Numbered from the stretch's first letter, positions 5,585 to 16,389 are shown. The stretch is DNA of 35,873 nt from JBDSLU01 sp039916225 (GCA_039916225.1 JBDSLU010000492.1:1-35873); one strand, 5' to 3'. Translations and numbers: made by a program. The notes: generated by a model from the letters alone, not told the origin.

Positions 5585-7999
5585 TCACTGCCGGGCGAAC
5601 ACCACGAACCCCGCTGACGGAACCACGACATTCAGGCGTCCGCCGTGGCTGCTGACCACCGCGCCGAGGTTGCCGACGTTCTGCCCGCCGTAGCCGGCGC
5701 TGTCGCTGTTGAACAGCTCCTTCCAGCCGGCGTCAGGGATCCCGGTCAGGTCCTTCTCGACCACGTAGCCATCGGCGAACGCCGTGTTGTTGAAGCTGGC
5801 GACGACGATGATCTCGTCATTGTCGAGCCATCGCTTGAAGGCGATCACGCGGTTGGCGTTCGACTGGTGCAGGATGTCGATGTTCTGGCTGCGGATGGCC
5901 CGGACGCGGCGCGTCAGCGTGATCAGCTCCTGGTAGAAGCGGAACATCGCGGCGCCGCTCCCGGCGCGCTCGGCGAGGATGTCTTCGCGGCCGGCGAGAA
6001 AGCCTTCGTAGGTGTAGCGCTTCTGGGCCCCGACCTCCTCGCCCATGAAGAACATCGGCGTGCCGGCTGAGAGCAGCGACAGGCCAGCGCAGACGCGGGC
6101 GCGGGCTTCGGCCCAGGTGCGCGTGGCGCCGACCAGCGCCCGTTCGTTGACGGCCACTGCGATGGTGCGGGCCGTGCCTGTGGCGTTGCCGGCTTCATCG
6201 TGCGACTCGTGGAAGACGACGCGGTCGTACTGGGTGGCGTAGAGCGCCCCGGACAGCCCGTCCATCCCGAGCGGCTCGTTGCCGCCGAAGCCGGCGTGCT
6301 TGAGGACGCGTGGCCGCGCGCCGGCCATGTCCGAATCGCCGATCAGGCTGTGATAGAACGCGGCGTCCCACGTCGCGTCGAAGCCGAGCCCGCCCTGGGC
6401 CGGCACCTTGGTGACGCCGTCCCAGCCGGTGTGGTCCTCGGCGATCAGCATGGCGCTCGGCCGAATCATGTGCAGCGTGCGGCTCCACTCGCGCAGCAGC
6501 TTCTGGCCGAACTGGTTGGCGTCGCCGATGGTGCGCCCGTCGGCCTCGAGCGCGTTGTCGCGATGGATGGCCTGGGTGAGGTCGACGCGCAGGCCGTCGA
6601 CGTGCATCTCCTCGATCAGGAACGCGGCGCTGCTGACGAACTGGTGGCGGACGATCTCTTCCCAGAAGCGCGGCGTGGCGCCACTCGATCCGTTCTTCAA
6701 GTAGCCGAGCGTCGCGTTGGCGTAGTCAGAGGCGCGGCCTTCATACCAGTAGTAGATGTTGTGCTCGGGCGCGGTCGAGTCGTACTGCCACTGGGCCCGC
6801 GTGGCGCGGAAGTCGTAGTGGTTGTAGACGACGTCCTGAATCACGGCGATGCCGCGGCGGTGGCACTCGCGGACGAAGTGGCGGTACTGGTCGCGCCCGC
6901 CGGCGCTCGACTCGATGCAGAAGTGGTGCGTGTCGCCGTAGCCCCAGGCGGCGTTGCCCGAGAACTCGGCCATCGGCAGCAGCTCCACGGCGGTGACGCC
7001 CAGGTCGACGAGGTGATCGAGGAAGCCGAGCGCGTCGAGGAGGTTGCCGGGCCCGGCCTTGCCGAAGCCGAGCGAGCCGACGTGCAGCTCGTAGATCACG
7101 AGATCCTCGACCTCGGTCGGGACGGGGAGCCCGGGCGTGTGCTCGCTGGCCCAGAACTCCTCGGCGGCGATCATGTCTGGCGGCGCCCCCGGTGGCGGCG
7201 GCAGGAACGTGCGCCGCACCACGTCGGGATCGATGACCACGCTGCAGCTCACCGTGCCGTCGAGGGTGTCGGGCGTGCCGGGCCAGGCGTCGCGGGCGGG
7301 ATCGATGGTGCCTTTGCCGATCTGGTGGCGCGAGAAGATGTCGCTGCGATAGACCGTCTCGCCCTCCGCGTTGACGAGGCGATACATGTAGGGCCGGCTC
7401 TTGAACGCGTCGAAGCTGGCAGCGGCGATGCCCTCCCAGACACCGTCGGCGGACGGCCCGGTGAGCGCGATGACCGGCTGCGTGGGATCGATGCCGGTGC
7501 CGTCGTCGGTGATGTAGCCGAGCGCGGCGTCGCCGAAGACCACGTCGACCTGCCGCGCGTTGGGCGCCCAGATGCCGAAGTGCAGACCGGGTTCGGTGCC
7601 GCCGGCGCGGAGGCGTTTGTTGGCGCCGAGGCGACGGCCGTGCGTCAGGTAGTAGCGCTCGACCTGATCCGGCGCGCCAGTCAGGCGGAACTCCCGGTAG
7701 CGCTCGGTCGACGTCGCGCTGTGCACCTCGGTCGGAATCCCCCAGAAGTGGCTGCCCTGCGGCCCGTCGAGGGCGACGCCCCAGCGGAACGTGTGGTGCC
7801 GATCGGCGAGGTCGAGGGTCACGGTGACGCGGAACGTCGGGCAGCCGTCCTCGCCCACGCCCTCCTCCATCGGCGTGTCCACCTGCCAGAGGTCGGCGTA
7901 CCGGCCCGAGGCGTCCCAGCTGCCGCGGAGGACGGGGTTGCGAAAGATCGACCGCTTCAGGCCGGTGTAAAAGCGGAACTCGACGGTCTGCGTGGCCAT
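5585..7999 (-). CDS. GH13 alpha-amylase-family enzyme, 1,4-alpha-glucan branching-enzyme-like
   Basis: An 804-aa protein with the GH13 signature regions. Region I is DVVYNH, region II is GLRVDLTQAIH with probable nucleophile D473, region III is MLIAEDHTGW with acid/base E521, and region IV is HESHDE with D601. The SHDE form of region IV and the C-terminal ELFNSD...YGGQNVGN segment are typical of glycogen branching enzymes (GlgB), which cut alpha-1,4 chains and re-attach them by alpha-1,6 links. The N-terminal ~300 residues carry beta-sandwich modules (CBM48-like around HFGIWAPNARQVDVVF). No signal peptide, so cytoplasmic glycogen or maltooligosaccharide metabolism is likely. Related GH13 activities such as trehalohydrolase cannot be excluded. 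No other glycogen gene is adjacent. A partial copy exists at 2506-2803. Confidence 0.85.
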   Translation of the reverse strand: MATQTVEFRFYTGLKRSIFRNPVLRGSWDASGRYADLWQVDTPMEEGVGEDGCPTFRVTVTLDLADRHHTFRWGVALDGPQGSHFWGIPTEVHSATSTERYREFRLTGAPDQVERYYLTHGRRLGANKRLRAGGTEPGLHFGIWAPNARQVDVVFGDAALGYITDDGTGIDPTQPVIALTGPSADGVWEGIAAASFDAFKSRPYMYRLVNAEGETVYRSDIFSRHQIGKGTIDPARDAWPGTPDTLDGTVSCSVVIDPDVVRRTFLPPPPGAPPDMIAAEEFWASEHTPGLPVPTEVEDLVIYELHVGSLGFGKAGPGNLLDALGFLDHLVDLGVTAVELLPMAEFSGNAAWGYGDTHHFCIESSAGGRDQYRHFVRECHRRGIAVIQDVVYNHYDFRATRAQWQYDSTAPEHNIYYWYEGRASDYANATLGYLKNGSSGATPRFWEEIVRHQFVSSAAFLIEEMHVDGLRVDLTQAIHRDNALEADGRTIGDANQFGQKLLREWSRTLHMIRPSAMLIAEDHTGWDGVTKVPAQGGLGFDATWDAAFYHSLIGDSDMAGARPRVLKHAGFGGNEPLGMDGLSGALYATQYDRVVFHESHDEAGNATGTARTIAVAVNERALVGATRTWAEARARVCAGLSLLSAGTPMFFMGEEVGAQKRYTYEGFLAGREDILAERAGSGAAMFRFYQELITLTRRVRAIRSQNIDILHQSNANRVIAFKRWLDNDEIIVVASFNNTAFADGYVVEKDLTGIPDAGWKELFNSDSAGYGGQNVGNLGAVVSSHGGRLNVVVPSAGFVVFARQ

Positions 8000-8156
8000 G
8001 CGTTGCCAGTTTTCTACACGGTGCCTGCTGCGCTAATCCGTTTCCCCGATCTTTGCCGGCCCAGCCTGAGTGTCCTGAATGGGATACGTCTTGGAACGGG
8101 ATTTGCTGTAGATTCCCGTGGCGCCGGTAGGCCGGTCACTCACAAGGGAATCGAAC

Positions 8157-8240
8157 ATGGACACCAACACTCTACTGATCATCGTCGTCGTGATACTGCT
8201 TCTGGGCGGCGGCGGGTTCTTCTTCCGAGGCCGGCGCTGA
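8157..8240 (+). CDS. 27-aa glycine-rich single-pass membrane peptide, copy 2
   Basis: Begins MDTNTLLIIVVVILLL, has GGGGFFF and ends RGRR, with TGA at 8238-8240. It differs from the copy at 2329 in only a few residues, chiefly conservative, while many codons differ silently, which argues for selection on the peptide. Similarity extends about 30 nt upstream (GCGCCGG, TAGGCCGGTC, GGGAATCGAAC before ATG) and about 12 nt past the stop. It is divergent from the GH13 gene, whose start is 158 nt upstream, so the intergenic space should hold both promoters. A GGGAA acts as SD. Function unknown; DUF3309-like plan. Confidence 0.72.
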   Translation: MDTNTLLIIVVVILLLGGGGFFFRGRR

Positions 8241-8423
8241 ACCGCGCGGGTTAGTCCTTGGCGGCCGCCTCCCGGCGGTCGCCCTCACTGCCCACCGTGG
8301 CACGCACAACGCGTCGCTGACGGACGCCGTGCCGCGACCTTCGCCCGATCCAGGGACTGGGTCCAGGGACTCGGGTCTCCTCCCAACAATGACGATCGTC
8401 TTCGCGTCGACTGGTTGACGCGC

Positions 8424-8819
8424 TCAGCTCCTGCCTGGCCATGCGATGGTAAGCAGGAAGGCGCTCTCCTCGAGCGCCGTGACGTCATGGGGCACCGCAC
8501 GATCGAGCGCCAGCAGACCGCCGGCACGAAGGTCGAACGTCCGTCCCGACGCTCGCAGCTGGATGTGTCCGGACAGCACGTGCACGGATATCCGGCCGTC
8601 GGCCTTGTGTTCAGGCACGCGCGCAGCTGCCGCCAGGACCATCAGCACGACCCGGAGATCGTCGTACTTGATCAGCGTCCTGGCGTTGTGGCCGGTGGTC
8701 CACGTCGTTTCAGCCTTCAGTCGATGGACCTCTGCGGCCACGTCGAATTCCATGAACGGCTCGGCCATCGACGATGCGTGGGGGCGACGTTGAGCGTCGT
8801 GGTCGAGGGGATCGGACAT
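8424..8819 (-). CDS. Small cupin-like protein
   Basis: A 131-aa protein. Its C-terminal two thirds follow a single cupin barrel pattern: LRVVLMVLAAAARVPEHKADG, then ISVHVLSGHIQLRASGRTFDLRAGGLLALDRAVPHDVTALEESAFLLTIAW. The second cupin motif (G-x5-P-x-H) is recognisable as ...GGLLALDRAVPHDV. The first motif is weak, keeping EHKADGRI rather than two clear histidines, so metal binding is doubtful. Such proteins are often called cupin or AraC-binding-like and may sense a small ligand. The ATG at 8819 is favoured because the first bases repeat the start of the Uma2 gene (see findings); the frame stays open to 8918 and the SD is weak. It is divergent from the P-type ATPase with a 97-nt gap. Confidence 0.72.
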   Translation of the reverse strand: MSDPLDHDAQRRPHASSMAEPFMEFDVAAEVHRLKAETTWTTGHNARTLIKYDDLRVVLMVLAAAARVPEHKADGRISVHVLSGHIQLRASGRTFDLRAGGLLALDRAVPHDVTALEESAFLLTIAWPGRS

Positions 8820-8916
8820 GTGAGGCGTCCATTCTGACGATCGGACGAAACCCGACCGCGGAACAAGACCGGCATCAGCGCCGGTCGGTCCAACATACAC
8901 GCTACCATTCCGGAGC

Positions 8917-11745
<2,829 letters not shown>

Positions 11746-11751
11746 CATCGC

Positions 11752-11789
11752 AGAGGAAGACATGAGACTCCTCTATGCACCGCAGAGGA
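11752..11789 (+). promoter_or_regulatory. Alternative hairpins over the PadR Shine-Dalgarno
   Basis: AGAGGA (11752-11757) and AGAGGA (11784-11789) flank a single TCCTCT (11769-11774). TCCTCT can pair with either copy, with loops of 11 and 9 nt. The downstream AGAGGA is the core of the padR SD (AGAGGAGG, 5 nt before the GTG at 11797). One fold would therefore hide the SD and the other expose it. Stems are only 6 bp, so this may be weak or fortuitous. Confidence 0.35.
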
Positions 11790-11796
11790 GGCCCCG

Positions 11797-12147
11797 GTGG
11801 GCGACGACCGATCCGAGATCCTGCAAGGCACGCTCGACCTGATGGTGTTGAAGACGCTCGACGCCATGGGGCCGATGCACGGCTACGGCATCGCGCTGCG
11901 CATCGAGCAGGTCGCCGAGAACGCCATGCGCGTCAACCAGGGCACCCTCTACCTGTGCCTGGTGCGCCTCCTGCAGCAGAAATGGCTGTCGGCGACGTGG
12001 GGCACCTCCGACAACAATCGGCGGGCCCGGTTCTATGCGTTGACCGCGGCCGGCCGGCGGCACCTGCAGGCCGAGACGGCCAACTGGGCGCGGGTGTCGG
12101 GCGTGATGGATCGCCTGCTGCAGCTTCCGAAGGTGGTCGCGCCGTGA
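11797..12147 (+). CDS. PadR-family transcriptional regulator
   Basis: A 116-aa protein with the PadR winged helix: ILQGTLDLMVLKTLDAMGPMHGYGIALRI, then the recognition region VNQGTLYLCLVRLLQQKWLSATWG and the wing with RRARFYALTAAGRRHL. Two features are typical of PadR proteins paired with ADOP permeases in Acidobacteria: the length and the NNRRARFYALT wing. The GTG start at 11797 has a very strong SD (AGAGGAGG). Its TGA (12145-12147) overlaps the GTG of the permease gene, so the pair is translationally coupled. By family, it represses its own operon until a small molecule or membrane stress signal appears; the ligand is unknown. Confidence 0.93.
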   Translation: MGDDRSEILQGTLDLMVLKTLDAMGPMHGYGIALRIEQVAENAMRVNQGTLYLCLVRLLQQKWLSATWGTSDNNRRARFYALTAAGRRHLQAETANWARVSGVMDRLLQLPKVVAP

Positions 12148-14801
12148 CCGCCGCGCTGCATCGCCTGCTGGCGCGCGTTCGCGCGCTCTTCACTGGACGC
12201 CAGCTCGATCGCGACCTGGACGATGAGGTCGCGTCGCACATCCAGCTGCGAGCCGAGGCGCTCGAGCGCACCGGCCTCGCACCCGACGCGGCGCTCCGGG
12301 CGGCGCGGATGGAGTTCCACGGCGTCACGCAGCTGCGTGAGGCGCACCGTGCGGTTCGCGGCGTCCCGTGGATCGAGGTGATCGTCCGCGACCTGCGGCT
12401 GGCCGTCCGCACGCTGCGGCGGGACGCTGGCTTCACGACCTTCGCGCTGCTGGTCATGGGCCTCGGCCTCGGCGGTACGGCGACGGTCTACAGCCTGGTG
12501 AACGCCCTGATGCTGCGCCCGCTGCCGCTCGTCGACGCGGGCCGCCTGGCCTGGATCGGCAACCGCGCAGACGACGGTGTCGCTGTCTGGCACATCCAGG
12601 CCAACCACCTGCGCGACCTGCAGGCGCAGAGCCGGACCTTCGCCGACCTGGCCGGCTACTACGCCTACACCAAGCCGGACGACGTGAAGGTCACGAGTGC
12701 GAGCGGCACCGAACGGGTCAGCACGGTGCCGGTGACGCGCAACTTCTTCCCGCTGCTCGGCGTCGAGCCGATCGTCGGTCGCGGCTTCACCCAGGCCGAG
12801 GGCGACGGCAACGGACCGCGCGCGGTCCTCATCAGCCATCACTACTGGCAGCAGCGCTACGGCCTCGACGCGGGCATCGTCGGCCGCTCCATCATCCTCG
12901 ACGGCTTGCCGTCGACGATCGTCGGCGTGCTGCCGGCGTCGTTCGACTTCGGCTCGCTGTTCGCCCCGGGCCGCGTCATCGACGTCTTCCCGCCCTTTCC
13001 GCTGAACGACAACACCAACCGCATCGGCAACTCGCTCGGCGTGATCGGACGCCTGCGCCCGGACGCGACCGTCGAGGCGGCCCAGGCCGAGATGGAGGTG
13101 CTGGCCAAGGCGCTCGAGCGCGCCCACCCGCAGCGGAACACGCTCCGGCCGCTGGTGGACTCGCTGGCGGTCCACGTGGCCGGCCACCTGCGCACGGCGC
13201 TGACGCTGCTGCTTGCGGCGGTCGGCGTGGTGATGCTGATCGTCTGCGCCAACCTCGCCAATCTGCAACTGGCCCGCGCCGCGAGCCGGCGACAGGAGAT
13301 GGCGGTGCGCGTGGCGCTCGGCGCCGGCCGCATCCGGCTGCTGACGCAAGCCATCGCCGAGAGCCTGGTGCTCTGCGGGGGCGGCGCGCTGCTCGGCCTT
13401 GGCGTCGCGGTGGTGGCGACCAAGGCAATCACGTCGCTGGACGCCTTCAAGCTGCCGCTGCTCTCGACGGTCCGCGTCGATCTCGCAACGCTCGGCGTGC
13501 TGGCAGCGATGGCGATCGTGGCCGGTGTGGCTATCGGCATTGCGCCCGCCCTCCAGGTGCCGACGCTCTCTCCGCAGAATCGGCTTCGCGACGGCGCCCG
13601 CGGATCGAGCGAAGGCCGCCGCGCGCAGTGGGCCCGCGCGACACTGGTCGTCGCCGAGATCACCTTCGCGTGCGTGCTGCTCGTCGCGGCCGGCCTGCTG
13701 GTGCGCAGCCTCGAGTCGGCGATGCACGTCGACCTCGGCTTCGAGCCGACCCAGGCCACGGCGTTGCGCTTCGACCCGACCTGGCCGGACAACGAGCCCG
13801 CCCGACGGACGGCCTACTTCGACGAGACGCTCCGCCTGGCGCGGGCGACCCGCGGCGTCGAGGCGGCGGGCCTGACCGACATCCTGCCGCTCGAGGGCAC
13901 GCGCAGCTGGGCCATCCAGGGCCGTGGGCAGGTCTACGAGCTCGGCCACTATCCCGAAGGCTTTGTCCGCGTCGTCAGCGACGGCTATCGTGAGGCGATG
14001 GGCTTGCGCCTGGTCGCGGGCCGCGACCTGACCCGCGACGACGCGTCGCCGAGCGAACCGGTGGTGCTGGTCAACGAGAGCCTGGCCCGTACGATCTGGC
14101 CCGGGCAGGATCCCATCGGGCGGTTCCTGAAGAGCGACGGGCTCGGCTCGAAGTTCGAGCGCCGCGTTGTCGGCGTCGTCGCGGATGTCCGCCATCGCGC
14201 GCTCGAATCCACCGCGGGCCTCGAGATGTACATCCCGATCCGCCAGACGCGGAGCTATGGGGGCTTCTACCTGGTGGTCCGTTCGTCGCAGCCAACGGCG
14301 GTACTGGCCCCGGCGCTGCGGGCGTCGCTCGCGCCGCTGGCTGCGGACATGGGCGGCAGCCAGCTCCGCGTCCTCGGCGAGCTGGTCGATCGCGCCATTT
14401 CACCGCGCCGCTTCACCGCGATGCTCCTCGGAGGCTTCGCCGTGTTCGCGCTGCTCCTGGCCTCGCTCGGCGTCTACGCGGTGGTCGCCTACGGCGTCAG
14501 CCGACGGCGGCAGGAGTTCGGGATCCGGCTCGCGCTCGGCGCCTCACCGGGAGACGTGCAGCGCCGCGTGCTGTCGGACACGCTGCGTCTGGCCATTGCC
14601 GGCCTGGCCTTTGGCGTGCCGGCGGCATGGCTGGTGTCGCGCCTGATGCGCGATCTGTTGTTCGGTGTCACGCCGGCGGATCCGACGACGTTCGCCGGCA
14701 TGATCGCCGTCCTCGGCGCGATGGCGCTGGTTGCGGCCTACGTCCCGGCGCGCCAGGCGTCCAGGCTGGATCCGACGACGACGCTGCGCGGTGTCGAGTA
14801 A
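12144..14801 (+). CDS. ADOP-type FtsX/MacB permease (orphan ABC permease)
   Basis: An 885-aa membrane protein with the duplicated FtsX plan. An N-terminal soluble ADOP leader (LDRDLDDEVASHIQLRAEALE) precedes a first TM around residues 95-122 and a long periplasmic MacB_PCD domain. Next come three TMs of an FtsX module (LTLLLAAVGVVMLIVCANLANLQLA, then RRQEMAVRVALGAGR). A second periplasmic domain and a second FtsX module end the protein (VFALLLASLGVYAVVAYGVSRRRQEFGIRLALGAS). No nucleotide-binding subunit is encoded nearby, which is the norm for this orphan family. Proposed roles include macrolide/peptide export or mechanotransmission, none proven. The GTG start overlaps the padR stop (GTGA); the gene ends at a strong hairpin. 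Confidence 0.92.
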   Translation: MTAALHRLLARVRALFTGRQLDRDLDDEVASHIQLRAEALERTGLAPDAALRAARMEFHGVTQLREAHRAVRGVPWIEVIVRDLRLAVRTLRRDAGFTTFALLVMGLGLGGTATVYSLVNALMLRPLPLVDAGRLAWIGNRADDGVAVWHIQANHLRDLQAQSRTFADLAGYYAYTKPDDVKVTSASGTERVSTVPVTRNFFPLLGVEPIVGRGFTQAEGDGNGPRAVLISHHYWQQRYGLDAGIVGRSIILDGLPSTIVGVLPASFDFGSLFAPGRVIDVFPPFPLNDNTNRIGNSLGVIGRLRPDATVEAAQAEMEVLAKALERAHPQRNTLRPLVDSLAVHVAGHLRTALTLLLAAVGVVMLIVCANLANLQLARAASRRQEMAVRVALGAGRIRLLTQAIAESLVLCGGGALLGLGVAVVATKAITSLDAFKLPLLSTVRVDLATLGVLAAMAIVAGVAIGIAPALQVPTLSPQNRLRDGARGSSEGRRAQWARATLVVAEITFACVLLVAAGLLVRSLESAMHVDLGFEPTQATALRFDPTWPDNEPARRTAYFDETLRLARATRGVEAAGLTDILPLEGTRSWAIQGRGQVYELGHYPEGFVRVVSDGYREAMGLRLVAGRDLTRDDASPSEPVVLVNESLARTIWPGQDPIGRFLKSDGLGSKFERRVVGVVADVRHRALESTAGLEMYIPIRQTRSYGGFYLVVRSSQPTAVLAPALRASLAPLAADMGGSQLRVLGELVDRAISPRRFTAMLLGGFAVFALLLASLGVYAVVAYGVSRRRQEFGIRLALGASPGDVQRRVLSDTLRLAIAGLAFGVPAAWLVSRLMRDLLFGVTPADPTTFAGMIAVLGAMALVAAYVPARQASRLDPTTTLRGVE

Positions 14802-14806
14802 CGCGA

Positions 14807-14847
14807 CTGGTGTCCCGCGTCAGCGAATCTCTGACGCGGGACACTAG
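14807..14847. terminator. Bidirectional stem-loop terminator, ADOP permease / cupin
   Basis: GTGTCCCGCGTCAG (14810-14823) pairs perfectly with CTGACGCGGGACAC (14831-14844) around a 7-nt loop. One G-U and two more pairs extend the stem to 14807-14847, 17 bp in all. It lies 5 nt after the permease stop and contains the stop codon of the converging cupin gene (14844-14846). No long T-run is present. Confidence 0.72.
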
Positions 14848-15368
14848 GGACCGAGCAGCTCGGTGCGGTACTGCGCGGCGAGGGCCTGAGCCCGGTCGCG
14901 GCGTTCCCCCTTCTCGGCATCGCTGAGCGTCGGCGGCGGCGAGTCGCGGCTGTCGAGCGGGTCGCCCACGGCCAGGAAGAAGTCCTCCTGGCCGGGCGGC
15001 GCGCACAGGCACAGCAGGTGCGCCGGACGATCGGATGTGTTCCGGAACTTGTGCGGGGCGTTGGCCGGGATGTTGACGACCGAGCCCTTGCCGGCCCGGT
15101 GCGTCTCGCCGCGGAACGTCAGCTCGATCTCGCCGTCGAGGACGGCGAACATCTCCTCGAAGTCGTGCCGGTGCAGCGGCGGACCCCCGCCGGGCGGGAC
15201 CAGCATGTCGATCAGCGAGTACCGCCCGCCCGTCTGCGCGCCAGTCAGCAGGACCGTGTAGGCGCCACCGGCGACGGCGACCGAGCGCACGTCTGCGGCA
15301 TCGACGCTCGAGACGGTCAGCGAGCGCGAGAGATCGTCAGCTGGCAGTTGGGACGTCACGACAGCCAC
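14844..15368 (-). CDS. Cupin-domain protein
   Basis: A 174-aa protein with one cupin barrel in the middle. Motif 1 reads PPLHRHDFEEMFAVLDGEIEL, giving His-x-His and Glu metal ligands, and motif 2 reads GSVVNIPANAPHKFRN with the fourth His. It therefore probably binds a divalent metal, unlike the cupin-like protein at 8424. The C-terminal tail is charged (LSDAEKGERRDRAQALAAQYRTEL). Such small cupins are often quercetinase-like oxygenases or detoxification/sensor proteins; the substrate cannot be read from the sequence. The GTG start at 15368 is 6 nt after a possible 38-aa reading frame that itself follows the XRE regulator, so it is probably in the XRE operon. Its stop codon is inside the terminator stem. 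Confidence 0.88.
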   Translation of the reverse strand: MAVVTSQLPADDLSRSLTVSSVDAADVRSVAVAGGAYTVLLTGAQTGGRYSLIDMLVPPGGGPPLHRHDFEEMFAVLDGEIELTFRGETHRAGKGSVVNIPANAPHKFRNTSDRPAHLLCLCAPPGQEDFFLAVGDPLDSRDSPPPTLSDAEKGERRDRAQALAAQYRTELLGP

Positions 15369-15374
15369 AGTAGC

Positions 15375-15491
15375 TCAGGGCGTCGGAAAACGCGCGGTCA
15401 CGTGGTCGGCCGCATCGAGGAACTCGAGCCGCGCCGCGTCGTCGGCGTCGACGACCAGTCGGGCCCGCACGCGACCCTTCGCTGGAACCAC
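15375..15491 (-). CDS. Possible 38-aa protein between XRE regulator and cupin
   Basis: A GTG at 15491 opens a 38-codon frame that reads like real protein (GRVRARLVVDADDAARLEFL, then DHVTARFPTP). It fills almost exactly the space between the XRE stop (15499) and the cupin start (15368), with gaps of 7 and 6 nt. There is no clear SD, so translation would rely on coupling. It may instead be the worn end of a longer gene. I do not recognise it. Confidence 0.35.
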   Translation of the reverse strand: MVPAKGRVRARLVVDADDAARLEFLDAADHVTARFPTP

Positions 15492-15498
15492 GTGCTGA

Positions 15499-16317
15499 TC
15501 AGCCGAGCAGGCGCCGGGCGGCCTCCGCGGTGTCGTCGTCGAGCGGGAAGAAGCACTCGACGCGCAGCTCCTGCACGGTGATGTCCTGGGGCGTGCCGAG
15601 CACGGTGACCGCCGAGAAGAAGTGGAAGCGCTGCTCGCCGTGCCGGAAGCTGACCGGCACGACCGGGACGATCGGCGACCCGAGGTCCGGTGTCCGCCAC
15701 CGCGCCGGGACACCGGGGTAGTCGAGCACTTCGGCGAGGAGGGCGAGCCCGGCGTCGTCGCGCGTCGCGCCGAGCGCTTCCCGGTGCACCCGGCGGACGA
15801 GCGACTGCGCCACGGCCTCCCAGTTGTCGACGCAGGGCCGCAGGCCATCCGGGTGGAACATCAGCCGCAGGACGTTACCGGCGCCGTGCGGCGTCCGCCC
15901 GTCGAGCAGCAGCCCGAAGAAGCGCGACGCCGCGTCGTTGGTGGCGACGATGTCCCAGCCGCGGTTCATCGCGACCGCCGGGTACGGCTCCTGCTGCTTC
16001 AGGATCGCGTCGATGGCGAGGCGCACCGGCGCCAGCTCGCGATCGTCGAGCGCGGACTCCCTGAACATCGGCGCGAACCCGGCGGACAGCAGGAGGGCGT
16101 TGCGCTCGCGCAGCGGAACGCCGAGCGCGTCGGCCAGCACCAGCACCATGTCGCGGCTCGGTTTGGCCCGCCCCGTCTCGACGAACGACACGTGACGGGG
16201 CGAGACGTTGGCCTCATGCGCCAGCGCGAGCTGGCTCAGGTTGCGGGCGCGCCGCCAGTATTGCAGCAGCGCCCCGAGCGCGGCCGGGGCCGGATCCTGG
16301 GTGGGTGCCTGCGCCAT
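15499..16317 (-). CDS. XRE-family regulator with MmyB-like ligand-binding domain
   Basis: A 272-aa protein. The N-terminal helix-turn-helix (about 10-70) includes LGALLQYWRRARNLSQLALA, then VSPRHVSFVETGRAKPSRDMVL. The remainder (about 95-270) is the MmyB-like, PAS-like ligand pocket: YPAVAMNRGWDIVATNDAASRFF, then MFHPDGLRPCVDNWE, FRHGEQRFHFFSAVTVLGTPQDITVQEL and ELRVECFFPLDD. Family members in actinobacteria and proteobacteria control adjacent oxidoreductase or hydrolase genes, possibly in response to fatty acids. An in-frame ATG at 16326 exists, but a -10-like CATAAT covers it (16325-16330) and predicts transcription starting at the ATG at 16317. A leaderless start at 16317 is therefore preferred. 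An operator-like palindrome lies at 16348-16370. Confidence 0.9.
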   Translation of the reverse strand: MAQAPTQDPAPAALGALLQYWRRARNLSQLALAHEANVSPRHVSFVETGRAKPSRDMVLVLADALGVPLRERNALLLSAGFAPMFRESALDDRELAPVRLAIDAILKQQEPYPAVAMNRGWDIVATNDAASRFFGLLLDGRTPHGAGNVLRLMFHPDGLRPCVDNWEAVAQSLVRRVHREALGATRDDAGLALLAEVLDYPGVPARWRTPDLGSPIVPVVPVSFRHGEQRFHFFSAVTVLGTPQDITVQELRVECFFPLDDDTAEAARRLLG

Positions 16318-16324
16318 GCCCGCC

Positions 16325-16352
16325 ATTATGGCGGCGGGGCGCGCACGCTCAA
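16325..16352 (-). promoter_or_regulatory. Predicted promoter of the XRE gene (leaderless)
   Basis: On the minus strand TTGAGC (16352-16347) and CATAAT (16330-16325) are separated by 16 nt. Transcription would begin 7-8 nt downstream, at or next to the ATG at 16317, giving a leaderless mRNA. The -35 overlaps the operator-like sequence at 16348-16370. Confidence 0.5.
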
Positions 16353-16370
16353 TTCCCTCCGAGGTAAGCG
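16348..16370. promoter_or_regulatory. Operator-like palindrome, copy at the XRE promoter
   Basis: Core TTCCCTCCGAGGTAA: an odd palindrome CCTC-N-GAGG with nearly symmetric flanks. Of its 23 nt, 22 are identical to 17007-17029; the only difference is the central base. It is centred about 43 nt before the predicted transcript start of the XRE gene, touching the -35 element. It is a likely autoregulatory site of the XRE protein. Confidence 0.65.
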
Positions 16371-16389
16371 TGGCGCGTCGCGCCCGCCT

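Noticed and set aside
6200..8254. Long plus-strand open frame (684 codons) opposite the GH13 gene
   Set aside because: The sense gene has all GH13 motifs; the antisense product is repetitive Val/Asp/Arg/Glu sequence.
8349..8371. Direct repeat CCAGGGACT twice in the gap 8241-8423
   Set aside because: Only two 9-nt copies with no palindrome or promoter context.
12033..14195. Minus-strand open frame (720 codons) opposite the ADOP permease
   Set aside because: Shadow of the permease with no start signal or recognisable domain.
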